A stretch of DNA of 43,167 nt from Paenibacillus solanacearum (GTDB lineage Bacteria > Bacillota > Bacilli > Paenibacillales > NBRC-103111). The notes under the pieces are model-generated. The model saw only the letters and a program-made list of their open reading frames with translations. It had not been told where the DNA came from and ran no database searches. This document shows positions 7,253 to 16,216 of this stretch, one piece after another. The position numbers were made by a program, and so were the translations under genes. Within the stretch, counting starts at the first letter, position 1, and each line of letters begins with the position of its first letter. The stretch is taken from the NCBI RefSeq assembly GCF_910593845.1, contig NZ_CAJVAS010000051.1, positions 1-43,167 on the forward strand. Direction: 5' to 3'.

Positions 7253-8805
7253 ACGCTTCTACCTCCTGCGGCCGCACCGCTCTGTTCGCTGTATTGGATT
7301 GCTTTCCACATCGCCTTCGCTTTGTTGATCGACTCCGTGTATTCTTTCTCCGGCACAGAATCGATCACGATCCCCGCGCCGGCCTGCACGTAGCCGACGC
7401 CATCCGTAACGACCAGCGTTCGGATAATAATATTGAATTCCGTATCACCGTTATAGTCGATCCAGCCGATCGAGCCAGTGTACGGACCGCGCCGGACCGG
7501 CTCCAGCTCTTCGATGATCTCCATCGTCCGGATCTTCGGAGCGCCGGTAATCGTGCCGCCCGGGAAGGTGGCCGCGATGACATCGAACGCATCCCGGCCC
7601 TCGGCAAGTTTCCCTTCAACTTGAGATACGATGTGCATCACATGGGAGTAATATTCGATCACCATGAAATCTTTGACTTTCACGGTACCGTAGGTCGAGA
7701 TCCGCCCCAGGTCGTTGCGCTCCAGATCGACCAGCATAATATGCTCAGCCCGTTCCTTCTCGTTCGAGATCAGCTCGCTCGCCAGACGCTGATCTTCTTC
7801 CGCATTCGCCCCGCGCGGCCGCGTTCCGGCGATCGGCCGGGTCCGTACTTCGGCGTCCTCTACTTGAACGAGCAGCTCGGGCGAGCCGGATACAAGCTGA
7901 AAATCGGCGAACCGCAGCAGCCCCATGTAGGGAGAAGGATTCACCAGCCGCAGCCACTCGTAGATCGTTTCCGGCGTCTCCTTCAGCGATTTATGCTGAC
8001 GCACGGAAAGATTAACCTGGAACACGTCGCCGGCTCCGATGTAGCTTTGAATTTTCCGGACAGCCTCGATATACTGTTCTCTTTCAAAGTCGGCGGTAAT
8101 GCCTTCGATTGATTCGATATCGATCTGCAGCTTGTCTTCACGAATCGCTTCCTTCATGCGTTCCAGCCTGCGCTTCGTTAACTCGCCAGCCCCAGTGGAG
8201 ACTATACGATCCCACACCGACTTCATACGGTTGGCCGCCGCTGCCGCATCCTCATACCGAATCTTCAGCATCGATGGCGGCGTATCCGGCGTTATGACCG
8301 AATGAACCGCACAATACAGCATTTTCTCGGCATGATCGATAATCCACAGCTCTTCCATCCGCATAAACGCGTAATCCGGAACGTTCAAGTCCGCTCGGGC
8401 TTGAACCGGGATGCGCTCAATGGAACGGATGACGTCGTAGCCCCAGAACCCGACGCAGCCGCCGATCCATTTGGGTGCCCCGTCGACCTTCGGCGAGCGG
8501 TATGGCGCCATCCAACGCTTCACGAGTTGGAGCGGCTTCCCGCTCCACTCCTCCCGCTCGGCTTCTCCCCCGGTGACGACCGCTTGTTCTCCCACGCCGC
8601 GAATTGTCGATACCGGAGCCAGTCCGATAAACGTATACCGACCGCCTTTGCCGCTTTCCAGCACGAACGATTCCGGTGCCGCCTCGCGCCAAGCTTGTTC
8701 CCACATGAGCGGCCGATCTTCTTGAAGTGGCCAGCTTACGACATAAGGGAGTGCGGTGAATTCACCCGCCCAATGCAACCACTGCTCTAATGAGGTGAGA
8801 ATCAC
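7249..8805 (-). CDS. pabB: Aminodeoxychorismate synthase component I
   Basis: Aminates chorismate to 4-amino-4-deoxychorismate. At 518 residues it has the N-terminal lobe (SGKGGRYTFIGLAPV) and the chorismate-binding C-terminal domain with SYIGAGDVFQVNLSVR, LVDLERNDLGRI and GTITGAPKIRTMEIIEELEP. The active-site loop reads PIAGTRPRG rather than the PIKGT with a lysine found in E. coli PabB. Assignment as PabB and not TrpE rests on the operon with pabC and folP. The start is GTG at 8805 behind GGGAGGGG. It is the first gene of the folate operon. Confidence 0.92.
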   Translation of the reverse strand: MILTSLEQWLHWAGEFTALPYVVSWPLQEDRPLMWEQAWREAAPESFVLESGKGGRYTFIGLAPVSTIRGVGEQAVVTGGEAEREEWSGKPLQLVKRWMAPYRSPKVDGAPKWIGGCVGFWGYDVIRSIERIPVQARADLNVPDYAFMRMEELWIIDHAEKMLYCAVHSVITPDTPPSMLKIRYEDAAAAANRMKSVWDRIVSTGAGELTKRRLERMKEAIREDKLQIDIESIEGITADFEREQYIEAVRKIQSYIGAGDVFQVNLSVRQHKSLKETPETIYEWLRLVNPSPYMGLLRFADFQLVSGSPELLVQVEDAEVRTRPIAGTRPRGANAEEDQRLASELISNEKERAEHIMLVDLERNDLGRISTYGTVKVKDFMVIEYYSHVMHIVSQVEGKLAEGRDAFDVIAATFPGGTITGAPKIRTMEIIEELEPVRRGPYTGSIGWIDYNGDTEFNIIIRTLVVTDGVGYVQAGAGIVIDSVPEKEYTESINKAKAMWKAIQYSEQSGAAAGGRSV

Positions 8806-8840
8806 GCTACTACCCCTCCCGTTCTTCCATAGATGGAATT

Positions 8841-8869
8841 AGTATACTTGAAAATGCATTCGATGAAAA
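8841..8869 (-). promoter_or_regulatory. Candidate promoter of the pab-fol operon
   Basis: TTTTCA at 8864-8869, a 17-base spacer and TATACT at 8841-8846, about 30 bases before the pabB GTG. It follows the cysK terminator, as expected for the head of a new operon. Confidence 0.6.
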
Positions 8870-8897
8870 GCAGATCGCTGCATATAACGACATTGAT

Positions 8898-8931
8898 AAA
8901 AAAAAGAAATCCCCTTCACATTGCGAAGGGG
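8898..8931 (-). terminator. cysK terminator
   Basis: Minus strand CCCCTTC, GCAATGT, GAAGGGG, then ATTTC and a long T run, 13 bases after the cysK stop codon. Strong intrinsic terminator. Confidence 0.92.
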
Positions 8932-8944
8932 ACGATGACCCGGA

Positions 8945-9883
8945 TTAGTCTTCAAATTGATAGAGCGGCGTGGAGAGATAGCGTTCGCCGTTGCTCGGAA
9001 TGATCGCGACGACGCGCTTGCCGGCGCCCAGCTCTTTGGCTACTTTCAACGCGGCGAAGATGGCAGCGCCGGAGGAAATACCGCCGAGGATGCCTTCTTC
9101 CTTCGCCACGCGGCGGGAAGTTTCGAACGCTTCGTCGTTTTCGACCGGAATGACTTCGTCATATACGCTCGTATTCAATATATCAGGCACAAAGCCTGCG
9201 CCAATGCCTTGAATTTTGTGAGGTCCCGGCTGGCCTCCGGACAAGACCGGAGATGCTTTCGGCTCGACCGCATAAATCTTGATGTTCGGGAAGTTTTCCT
9301 TAAGCACGCTGCCGGCGCCCGTAATCGTTCCGCCCGTGCCGATCCCTGCAACGAATGCATCCAGCTTACCGTCGTGGCCTTTGATCGCTTCGACGATTTC
9401 CGGACCGGTTGTCTCGCGGTGAACTTTGACGTTCGCCTGGTTTTTGAACTGCTGCGGCATGAAATAGCCCGGATTGGCTGCGACAATATCTTCTGCCCGC
9501 TTGATCGCGCCTTTCATTCCCTCTGCTCCCGGCGTGAGCACGAGCTCGGCCCCGTAAGCACGAAGCAGGTTGCGGCGTTCGACGGACATCGTCTCCGGCA
9601 TGACCAGAATGGCTTTATAACCTTTGGCCGCGGCGACCATCGCAAGCCCGATCCCCGTATTACCGCTGGTCGGCTCGACAATCGTATCCCCCGGTTTGAT
9701 ACGTCCTTCCTGCTCAGCGACTTCAACCATGGAGATTGCGATGCGGTCTTTCACGCTGGCGCCGGGGTTTTGGAACTCCAGCTTCACGTATACCTCTGCG
9801 CTGCCTTCCGGAACAACGCGGTTTAATTTGACGAGCGGTGTATCCCCAATCAATTGCGTAACGCTTTGCACTAATCTGGCCAT
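8945..9883 (-). CDS. cysK: Cysteine synthase (O-acetylserine sulfhydrylase)
   Basis: PLP enzyme making cysteine from O-acetylserine and sulfide. The 312-residue protein shows GDTPLVKLN, the PLP-lysine motif GASVKDRIA, the substrate loop PTSGNTGIGLA, the phosphate cradle GIGTGGTITG, and GISSGAA. The ribosome site AAGGAGAGG lies nine bases before the ATG. It has its own promoter and terminator, so it is separate from both the foldase gene upstream and the folate operon downstream. The order foldase (yacD)-cysK-pabB matches B. subtilis. Confidence 0.96.
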   Translation of the reverse strand: MARLVQSVTQLIGDTPLVKLNRVVPEGSAEVYVKLEFQNPGASVKDRIAISMVEVAEQEGRIKPGDTIVEPTSGNTGIGLAMVAAAKGYKAILVMPETMSVERRNLLRAYGAELVLTPGAEGMKGAIKRAEDIVAANPGYFMPQQFKNQANVKVHRETTGPEIVEAIKGHDGKLDAFVAGIGTGGTITGAGSVLKENFPNIKIYAVEPKASPVLSGGQPGPHKIQGIGAGFVPDILNTSVYDEVIPVENDEAFETSRRVAKEEGILGGISSGAAIFAALKVAKELGAGKRVVAIIPSNGERYLSTPLYQFED

Positions 9884-9946
9884 ATCCGATTCCCTCTCCT
9901 TGTTCAGATGATATCCGAGTATTTTGGTAGGTATTATAATATATAT

Positions 9947-9975
9947 ATCTTATCAACCCGCACCTAGGTTGTCAA
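9947..9975 (-). promoter_or_regulatory. Candidate promoter of cysK
   Basis: TTGACA at 9970-9975, a 17-base spacer and TAAGAT at 9947-9952, followed by an AT-rich run that includes a second TATAAT without a matching -35. The start would lie about 60 bases before the gene. The AT-rich part could hold a CymR-type site, but I cannot recognise one. Confidence 0.6.
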
Positions 9976-9996
9976 TACGTTTTTGCCAATTGCATC

Positions 9997-10935
9997 CTAT
10001 AATGCCTGAAGAATGGCGACCTTCCATTTATCTCGCAGCCTCTTCATGATTTCCTTGATCGAAGGCGCTTCGCGAAGCGCTATTTCTTTGCGGACCTGCT
10101 CCTTGATCGCATCGCTCCCGAGCTTCATCGCCTCTTTGCGCTCTTTGAGCTTCAGTACGACGTATTGTCCGTTCAGCTCGATCGGGGCCGACGTTTGTCC
10201 CGCCTTCAACTGCTTTGCCGACTTCATGACTACAGGGGGAACGAAAGGATCATCCTCCTCGACCCAGCCGAGATCACCGCCATGATCTCGGGTCGCATCA
10301 TCAAGCGACCGTTCTTTGGCGACCTGTGCAAAATCGGTGCCCTTCGCCAAATCATTCAGCGTCCGGTTCGCCTGGTCCCTGTTCGCCGTGACGATCTGCG
10401 CAAGCCTCAACTGTGCCGGCTGCTTGAATTCTTCGGCATGAGCCTTGATGAACGCCTCTACCTGCTCGTCGGTAATCCGTATCCCTTGCATTGCGATTTT
10501 CTCCGACAGCAGCTTGAAATAAATATCTTTTCTAAGCGCCTCCGGCGAGAAGCCGAGCTGCTCCTTCATCGCTTTATAAAATTGTTCCTCACTGTCGTAT
10601 CCTTGCTGCATCCGCTTGATTTCCTGCTGGACCTCGCCATCGTCCACGCTAATCCCCTGCGCTTTGCCTTCCATGCGAATGACTTCTTGATCAATGATTT
10701 GATTGAGCAGTTCCCGGCCATACTTGCTCATCAGCTGCTCTTCCAACATACGAACGGTAATGGTTTTGTCTCCTACGGTTGCTATGGGCCGCGCTCTGTC
10801 GTCCTGTTTCGTTTGATCCGGGGTCATCCCGACATTGGATGGCTTCAAGGAATTGGCTGCCAGTACGGAGGAAAGGGAGATCACAGCTATCAGCAAAAAT
10901 CCGATAGTGCCCCATAATACTTTGACGTTTCGCAT
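9997..10935 (-). CDS. yacD: Membrane-anchored PpiC/parvulin-type peptidyl-prolyl isomerase (YacD-like)
   Basis: Predicted extracytoplasmic folding factor of 312 residues. The N-terminus is a signal or anchor (about residues 8-27, ending VLAANS) with no lipobox cysteine, so it is either cleaved by signal peptidase I or kept as an anchor. A SurA-N-like helical region follows (about 45-160), then a rotamase domain (AQLRLAQIV... GGDLGWVEEDDPFVPPVV... NGQYVVLKL). B. subtilis has yacD at this place between hslO and cysK. The GAGGGG ribosome site is eight bases before the ATG. It lies 32 bases after hslO and probably shares its transcript. Confidence 0.88.
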   Translation of the reverse strand: MRNVKVLWGTIGFLLIAVISLSSVLAANSLKPSNVGMTPDQTKQDDRARPIATVGDKTITVRMLEEQLMSKYGRELLNQIIDQEVIRMEGKAQGISVDDGEVQQEIKRMQQGYDSEEQFYKAMKEQLGFSPEALRKDIYFKLLSEKIAMQGIRITDEQVEAFIKAHAEEFKQPAQLRLAQIVTANRDQANRTLNDLAKGTDFAQVAKERSLDDATRDHGGDLGWVEEDDPFVPPVVMKSAKQLKAGQTSAPIELNGQYVVLKLKERKEAMKLGSDAIKEQVRKEIALREAPSIKEIMKRLRDKWKVAILQAL

Positions 10936-10967
10936 CTCCTAATCCCCTCGTACGATCACTCTCATCC

Positions 10968-11840
10968 TTACAATTGCCTAATGATCTCCTCTAACTGTTC
11001 CCCATTGAAACGGTACGCTTCATTGCAAAAATGGCACACCACTTCCGCATGCCCGTTTTCTTCCTGTATACGCTCCATTTCGTTTCGTCCCAAGGACAGC
11101 AGCGTGCGTTCCACCCGTTCCCTGGAGCATTTGCACTGGAATCGAATGTCCTCCCGCCGCTCGAGCACTTCCACATCGGGCAGGAATGCGGTAAGAATAT
11201 TTTCCAGCTTCTCTCCGCGGTCTAACAAGGAAGTAATCGGAGGGAGCGCTCCGAGCTCTTTCTCAATTTGCATGATCTCTTCATCGGCCAGTCCGGGCAA
11301 GAGCTGAATAATAAAGCCGCCCGCTGTCTTGACCGTCAAGTTGACATCGACCAGTACGCCCAGCGCTACCGCAGAAGGGGTTTGCTCCGATTTGGCGAAA
11401 TAATATGTAAAATCTTCACCGAGCTCTCCGGAAATAATCGGCACACTGCCGCGATACGGCTCCTTGAGTCCCAAATCTTTAATGACGTACATAAATCCGT
11501 CCGTCCCTACGGCCCCCGCCACGTTGAGCTTGCCAACCGCATTGAGCGGCAGATCGACTGCCGGATTGTCCACATAACCGCGTACGTCTCCCTTGGCATC
11601 GGCATCGACGACGATTTGTCCGATTGGACCGTCGCCTTTGACTTGAATGGTCAATTTCTCGTCGCCCTTCAGCATGGCCCCCATCATAATACCGGCCGTA
11701 GCCGTCCGTCCCAACGCCGCCGTAGCCACGGGCGTCGTCTGATGCCGTCTTCTCATTTCCTCAACGATGGACGTGGTCAGCACTGCAAACGCGCGGACTT
11801 TCCCGCCGTAGGCCGTGGCGCGAATCAAATAATCCTGCAT
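10968..11840 (-). CDS. hslO: Redox-regulated chaperone Hsp33
   Basis: Cytosolic holdase that is activated when oxidants oxidise its zinc-binding cysteines. At 290 residues it is full length. The C-terminal switch has CKC (FQCKCSRERVERTL) and CHFC (VVCHFCNEAYRF), the four zinc ligands of the family. The core contains GRTATAGIMMGAMLKG and GYVDNP. AAGGAGC lies just upstream of the ATG. The gap to coaX is 55 bases with no terminator, so it is probably in the nad-coaX transcript. Confidence 0.96.
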   Translation of the reverse strand: MQDYLIRATAYGGKVRAFAVLTTSIVEEMRRRHQTTPVATAALGRTATAGIMMGAMLKGDEKLTIQVKGDGPIGQIVVDADAKGDVRGYVDNPAVDLPLNAVGKLNVAGAVGTDGFMYVIKDLGLKEPYRGSVPIISGELGEDFTYYFAKSEQTPSAVALGVLVDVNLTVKTAGGFIIQLLPGLADEEIMQIEKELGALPPITSLLDRGEKLENILTAFLPDVEVLERREDIRFQCKCSRERVERTLLSLGRNEMERIQEENGHAEVVCHFCNEAYRFNGEQLEEIIRQL

Positions 11841-11895
11841 GGAACAAAGCTCCTTCTTATAATCTTAAACCTTGGATGGCAAGCGCCGTGCACCG

Positions 11896-12660
11896 TTACA
11901 CGTTGCGTTCGTAAATCAGTTGCAGGCCCTGCAGGGTGAGCAGCGGGTTCACCAGCTCGATCGTCTTGGATTCGGCGGCAATCAGCTCTGCGAGCCCCCC
12001 GGTCGCGACGACCTTCGGCTCCGAGCGGAACTCTTGCCGGATTCGTCCCACAATGCCGTCGACTTGGCCTGCGAAGCCGTAAATAATGCCAGCCTGCATC
12101 GAGGCGATCGTGTTGCGCCCGACGACGCTCTTCGGCTTGACGAGCTCGATGCGAGGCAGCTTCGCGGCGCGCTGGTAGAGCGCCTCAGTGGAGATGCCGA
12201 TACCCGGAGCGACCGCTCCTCCGATATACTGCGCCTGTTCGTCGATGTAATCGAACGTCGTAGCAGTGCCGAAATCAACCACAATACACGGCGCGCCGTA
12301 CAGCTCGATCGCCGCCACACTGTTGACGATCCGGTCCGCTCCGACCTCCCTGGGGTTTTCATAGCGGATATTGAGTCCGGTCTTAATGCCCGGACCCACG
12401 ATCAGCGGATTCTTCTTTAAGTATTTTAAACATAAAGTCTCGAGCACAAACATCAAAGGAGGAACTACGGAAGAGATAATGACGCCCTCCACCTGATGCA
12501 GGGTGATGCCCGCATGATGAAACAAATTGTACATTGTCATGCCGTATTCATCTGCCGTCGCCGACCGGTTGGTGCTGAGCCGCCAATGATGCAGCAGCTC
12601 CTTGCCCTCATAAATACCAAGTACGATATTCGTGTTCCCCACGTCCACGACCAAAATCAT
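11896..12660 (-). CDS. coaX: Type III pantothenate kinase
   Basis: First enzyme of CoA synthesis, in the ASKHA-fold type that is not inhibited by CoA and needs a monovalent cation. The 254-residue protein has the phosphate loop VVDVGNTNIVLG, the DFGTATTFDYI segment, GADRIVNSVAA and GGAVAPGIGIS. The start ATG shares one base with the nadC stop (TAATG), so it is coupled to the NAD genes. In B. subtilis coaX lies next to hslO but directly after ftsH. Here nadABC lies between them. Confidence 0.96.
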   Translation of the reverse strand: MILVVDVGNTNIVLGIYEGKELLHHWRLSTNRSATADEYGMTMYNLFHHAGITLHQVEGVIISSVVPPLMFVLETLCLKYLKKNPLIVGPGIKTGLNIRYENPREVGADRIVNSVAAIELYGAPCIVVDFGTATTFDYIDEQAQYIGGAVAPGIGISTEALYQRAAKLPRIELVKPKSVVGRNTIASMQAGIIYGFAGQVDGIVGRIRQEFRSEPKVVATGGLAELIAAESKTIELVNPLLTLQGLQLIYERNV

Positions 12661-13535
12661 TAACGGGCCTCCCTTTGTCCCTTTTGCTCGTTCAAATCCA
12701 GACTAATATCCAGCGATTGCACCGAATAGGTTAACCGTCCGACCGAAATGACGTCGACCCCCGTTTCCGCCATGCCCCTTACCGTATCCAGAGACACGCT
12801 GCCGGACGCTTCTACAATGATATGCGGCGCCTCTTGTTTCATGCGCTGCACCGCCTGCCTCATCCGGTCCGGTGTCATGTTGTCCAGCATAATGATGTCA
12901 GGCTTGGCGGCAAGTGCTTCTTCCAGCTGCTCGAAGCTCTCCACTTCCACTTCGATCTTCATCGTATGCGGAATGTGCGCGCGGGCTGCCGCAATCGCCT
13001 TGGCGATCCCGCCGGCGCCTTTAATATGATTGTCCTTGATCATGACGGCGTCGTACAAGCCGAACCGGTGATTATGACCGCCACCTACGCGAACCGCGTA
13101 TTTCTCAAGCATCCGGTGTCCTGGCGTCGTCTTCCGCGTATCGACCAGACGGGTGGGGAGCCCGTCCAGCTGATCGACGAATTGCCGCGTGCGCGTCGCG
13201 ATACCCGACATTCTCTGCAGCAAGTTAAGCGCAAGCCGTTCTCCAAGCAAAATGCTGCGCGTACTGCCGCTCACCTCAGCGATGACCGTCCCGTAGTCGA
13301 CCCGGTCGCCGTCGGCCGCTTTCGCTTCAAAGCGAAGCTGCGGGTCCACCAAGGAAAATACCGCTTCAGCCACGACAAGGCCGGCCACAATACCCGTATC
13401 CTTCATATGGATGATCCCTTTAGACTGCCCGTCTAAAGGGATGGTTGTCATCGTCGTTACATCGCCCATGCCGATATCTTCTTCCAGCCATAAGCGCAAA
13501 TTCGCCTCCAGCACGGACCGGTTAAGTTCAAACAT
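12660..13535 (-). CDS. nadC: Nicotinate-nucleotide pyrophosphorylase (quinolinate phosphoribosyltransferase)
   Basis: Converts quinolinate and PRPP to nicotinate mononucleotide with loss of CO2. The 291-residue protein has the N-terminal sandwich domain (EEDIGMGDVTT) and the barrel domain with LLGERLALNLLQRMSGIATRT, the TRKTTPGHR substrate loop, GGGHNHRFGLYDAVMIKDNH, and VEVESFEQLEEAL. It overlaps the end of nadB by eight bases and coaX by one. Confidence 0.96.
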   Translation of the reverse strand: MFELNRSVLEANLRLWLEEDIGMGDVTTMTTIPLDGQSKGIIHMKDTGIVAGLVVAEAVFSLVDPQLRFEAKAADGDRVDYGTVIAEVSGSTRSILLGERLALNLLQRMSGIATRTRQFVDQLDGLPTRLVDTRKTTPGHRMLEKYAVRVGGGHNHRFGLYDAVMIKDNHIKGAGGIAKAIAAARAHIPHTMKIEVEVESFEQLEEALAAKPDIIMLDNMTPDRMRQAVQRMKQEAPHIIVEASGSVSLDTVRGMAETGVDVISVGRLTYSVQSLDISLDLNEQKGQREAR

Positions 13536-15141
13536 CGTCGATCCTTCCTTCCGTTGTCCCGTTTACCCGGTTGAAAATAATATGCTTTTGCCATTGCATA
13601 TCGTCCTTCTCCGGAAAATCTTCCCGATAGTGCCCGCCGCGGCTTTCCTGCCGGGCCAAAGCGGCTTGCGTCGTTAACAAAGCGCAGTTAAGCAGGTTCG
13701 CAAATTCATATTCTTCTCTTTTGGACAAGTGACTGTCGTATATCGTGATGTGCCGCTTCAGTTCCTCGCAGCCTTTCTCCAGGCCCTGGGCATTCCGCTT
13801 CAAGCCGACATAGCGCAGCATGACCTTTTGAAGCTTCAATCTCTTTTCCACCACCGGCTGGATGGCGTTATCGTTGCGACCCAGCACCTCCCGGATGACC
13901 GGCGTCCTTTCCAACGGCGGCAGGCCCTCGATTCGCTGTACGATGCGGCGGCCGAAAACGATCGCTTCCGACAGCGAGTTGCTGGCCAGCCGATTCGCTC
14001 CGTGAACGCCGGTAGACGAAACTTCACCGCATGCGAACAGACGTTTGACTGATGTTTCTCCGTACAGATCCGTTTCGACCCCACCCATCATATAATGCGC
14101 GGCCGGAGCGACCGGAATCCAGTCCGACGAAAGATCGAGACCGTAGTTCAAGCAATACTCGTAAATCGTCGGGAACCGGTGCTTCACGGTCTCTTCCGAT
14201 TCGTGGGTAAAATCAATGTAGACGAACGTCGATTTTGTCTGTTCCATTTCATTCAAGATCGCGCGCGCAACGACATCCCGCGGAGCAAGCTCCAACTGCG
14301 GGTGATACTTCTCCATGAAGCGTTCCCCGTTCATGTTGCGCAGGACAGCACCCTCTCCGCGCACCGCTTCGGAGATCAGAAACCGCGGCGCTCCCGGATA
14401 GCATAGCGATGTCGGATGAAATTGGACGAATTCGACGTCCCGGATATTCGCTCCGGCCCGGTAGGCGATCGAGATGCCGTCCGCGGTAGCGATTTCCGGA
14501 TTCGTCGTGTAGCGGTACAGCTGTCCTGCGCCGCCGCTGCAAAGGATTGTCGCATTGGCGCGCACGAAGACTTTTTGCCCGTCCGGCTTCTGTACCAGAG
14601 CACCGAAACATTCGCCGTTTTCCGTAATGAGGTCGATCACAAAATGATCGTCCCATATTTCGATCTGCTCATTTTGTTTCGTCCGCTCCGACAATGCCCT
14701 TACGATCTCCGCGCCGGTCGCATCGCCTTGGGCATGCAGAATGCGCCGCTGGCTGTGAGCGCCTTCTTTGGTCAGAGCGTAATGCCCGTCTTCCATGTCG
14801 AATTCGGTACCCATGCGGATCAAATCCTGGACGCCGTCAGGCCCTTCATGGACGAGCACATCGACGGCGGCCGATGAACAAAGCCCCGCGCCGGCAATGA
14901 GTGTGTCCTGCCGGTGGTAGTCCGGCGAATCCTCATCCGAAATGACAGCCGCGATCCCGCCTTGCGCGTAACGCGTATTGCTGTCGAGCAGCGACTTCTT
15001 GGTGACCATCATCACCTTGTGCTGCTCTGCCGCCTTCAAAGCGGTAAAAAGACCGGCAATTCCGGCGCCGATCACGATGACATCGGTATGTACATGCGGT
15101 AAGCTTTGCAGATCGAAATCGACTAAATAACGAGGAATCAT
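13528..15141 (-). CDS. nadB: L-aspartate oxidase
   Basis: FAD enzyme that oxidises aspartate to iminoaspartate for quinolinate synthesis. It has the dinucleotide fold (VIVIGAGIAGLFTALKA), NTRYAQGGIAAV, SGGAGQLYRYTTNP, EFVQFHPTSL, a HYMMGGV segment and GEVSSTGVHGANRLASNSL of the succinate dehydrogenase/fumarate reductase flavoprotein family, plus a helical C-terminal domain. The frame opens at a GTG (15150) only three bases after AAGGA. The ATG at 15141 fits the ribosome site better and gives 537 residues. nadA lies 39 bases upstream. Confidence 0.94.
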   Translation of the reverse strand: MIPRYLVDFDLQSLPHVHTDVIVIGAGIAGLFTALKAAEQHKVMMVTKKSLLDSNTRYAQGGIAAVISDEDSPDYHRQDTLIAGAGLCSSAAVDVLVHEGPDGVQDLIRMGTEFDMEDGHYALTKEGAHSQRRILHAQGDATGAEIVRALSERTKQNEQIEIWDDHFVIDLITENGECFGALVQKPDGQKVFVRANATILCSGGAGQLYRYTTNPEIATADGISIAYRAGANIRDVEFVQFHPTSLCYPGAPRFLISEAVRGEGAVLRNMNGERFMEKYHPQLELAPRDVVARAILNEMEQTKSTFVYIDFTHESEETVKHRFPTIYEYCLNYGLDLSSDWIPVAPAAHYMMGGVETDLYGETSVKRLFACGEVSSTGVHGANRLASNSLSEAIVFGRRIVQRIEGLPPLERTPVIREVLGRNDNAIQPVVEKRLKLQKVMLRYVGLKRNAQGLEKGCEELKRHITIYDSHLSKREEYEFANLLNCALLTTQAALARQESRGGHYREDFPEKDDMQWQKHIIFNRVNGTTEGRIDDV

Positions 15142-15180
15142 AAGTCCCACCTATCCTTACAAGAAGAGAAGTAGCGCATG

Positions 15181-16119
15181 CTACTTGACCTGCAGCATGC
15201 GCTCCAAGGATGCTCTGGCTTTGTCGGCAACATGAGGCGGTACGTAGATCTGAGGGCCGTTCGTCTCCAGGCATTTGACCACTTTTTTCAAATTATTCAC
15301 TTTCATATTCGGACAAACCAAATATTTGGTAGCAAAATGGAACTTCTTATTCGGGCTGTCCAGACGCAGCTGATATCCTGTTCCGTCTTCCGTCCCGACG
15401 ATAAACTCCTGACAGTCCGACTCGCGGCAATATTTAATAATCGCCGTCGTGCTTCCGACGAAATCGCCCATCTTGACCACTTCCGGACGGCATTCCGGAT
15501 GAACAACGAACTGAGCGTTCGGATACTGCGCCTTCATCTCCTCAACATCTTTTACGGTTAACATATCATGGGTGTTGCAGTAACCTTCCCAGATAATCAT
15601 CTTTTTATCGGTAAACTTGGATACGTAATCGCCCAAGTTTTTATCCGGTACCCAAATAATTTCATCTGAGTCCACTGCCTCGATCACTTTAATCGCGTTG
15701 GCGGACGTACAGCAAATGTCCGTCTCGGACTTCACGTCTGCCGATGTATTAATGTAAGCGACGACTTTGGCGTTCGGATGCTTCTTCTTCAGCGCACGCA
15801 GTCCGTCGACATTCACCATATCCGCCATGGGACAGCCGGCTCGTTCGTCTGGAATCAGCACGGTCTTGTTCGGAGCCAAAATTTTAGCGCTTTCTCCCAT
15901 AAAATGAACGCCGCAAAAGACGATGACATCGGCATCGGTGGAAGCGGCCTTTTGTGCGAGCAGAAACGAGTCCCCGCGAAAATCGGCTACCTCTTGAATT
16001 TCATCCCTTTGATAATAATGAGCAAGAATAATAGCGTTTCGTTCCTTTTTCAGCTGAGCGATTCGTTCTTTCAGTTCTCTGTTCTGCTCGGCCTTGCGTT
16101 CCAACGCTAATGCTTCCAT
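15181..16119 (-). CDS. nadA: Quinolinate synthase A
   Basis: Iron-sulfur enzyme condensing iminoaspartate with dihydroxyacetone phosphate to quinolinate. The 312-residue protein shows AIILAHYYQRDEIQEVADF and FCGVHFMGESAKIL. Candidate cluster cysteines are in TDICCTSANA, VHPECRPEV and YLVCPNMKVN, one in each of the three homologous sub-domains. AAGGATGG precedes the ATG by six bases. It is the first gene of nadABC-coaX-hslO-foldase, behind a promoter with operator-like repeats. Confidence 0.96.
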   Translation of the reverse strand: MEALALERKAEQNRELKERIAQLKKERNAIILAHYYQRDEIQEVADFRGDSFLLAQKAASTDADVIVFCGVHFMGESAKILAPNKTVLIPDERAGCPMADMVNVDGLRALKKKHPNAKVVAYINTSADVKSETDICCTSANAIKVIEAVDSDEIIWVPDKNLGDYVSKFTDKKMIIWEGYCNTHDMLTVKDVEEMKAQYPNAQFVVHPECRPEVVKMGDFVGSTTAIIKYCRESDCQEFIVGTEDGTGYQLRLDSPNKKFHFATKYLVCPNMKVNNLKKVVKCLETNGPQIYVPPHVADKARASLERMLQVK

Positions 16120-16183
16120 GGTACACCATCCTTTTTTCTGAACACCTGGTAGTTAGTGAATTACTTCACAAACAGCTTAAAGC

Positions 16184-16216
16184 TTTGCACCTAAACGCTT
16201 GCAGATTTACACCTAA
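16184..16216 (-). repeat. Two direct repeats TTAGGTGYAAA downstream of the nad promoter
   Basis: TTAGGTGTAAA at 16206-16216 and TTAGGTGCAAA at 16184-16194. They match at 10 of 11 bases and are 22 bases apart, about two helical turns, spanning the transcription start. Spacing by whole turns suits two regulator molecules on one DNA face. Confidence 0.55.

Noticed and set aside
9933..9938. Second TATAAT upstream of cysK
   Set aside because: The matching -35 position is GC-rich (GCGGGT); the TTGACA/TAAGAT pair is the better promoter.
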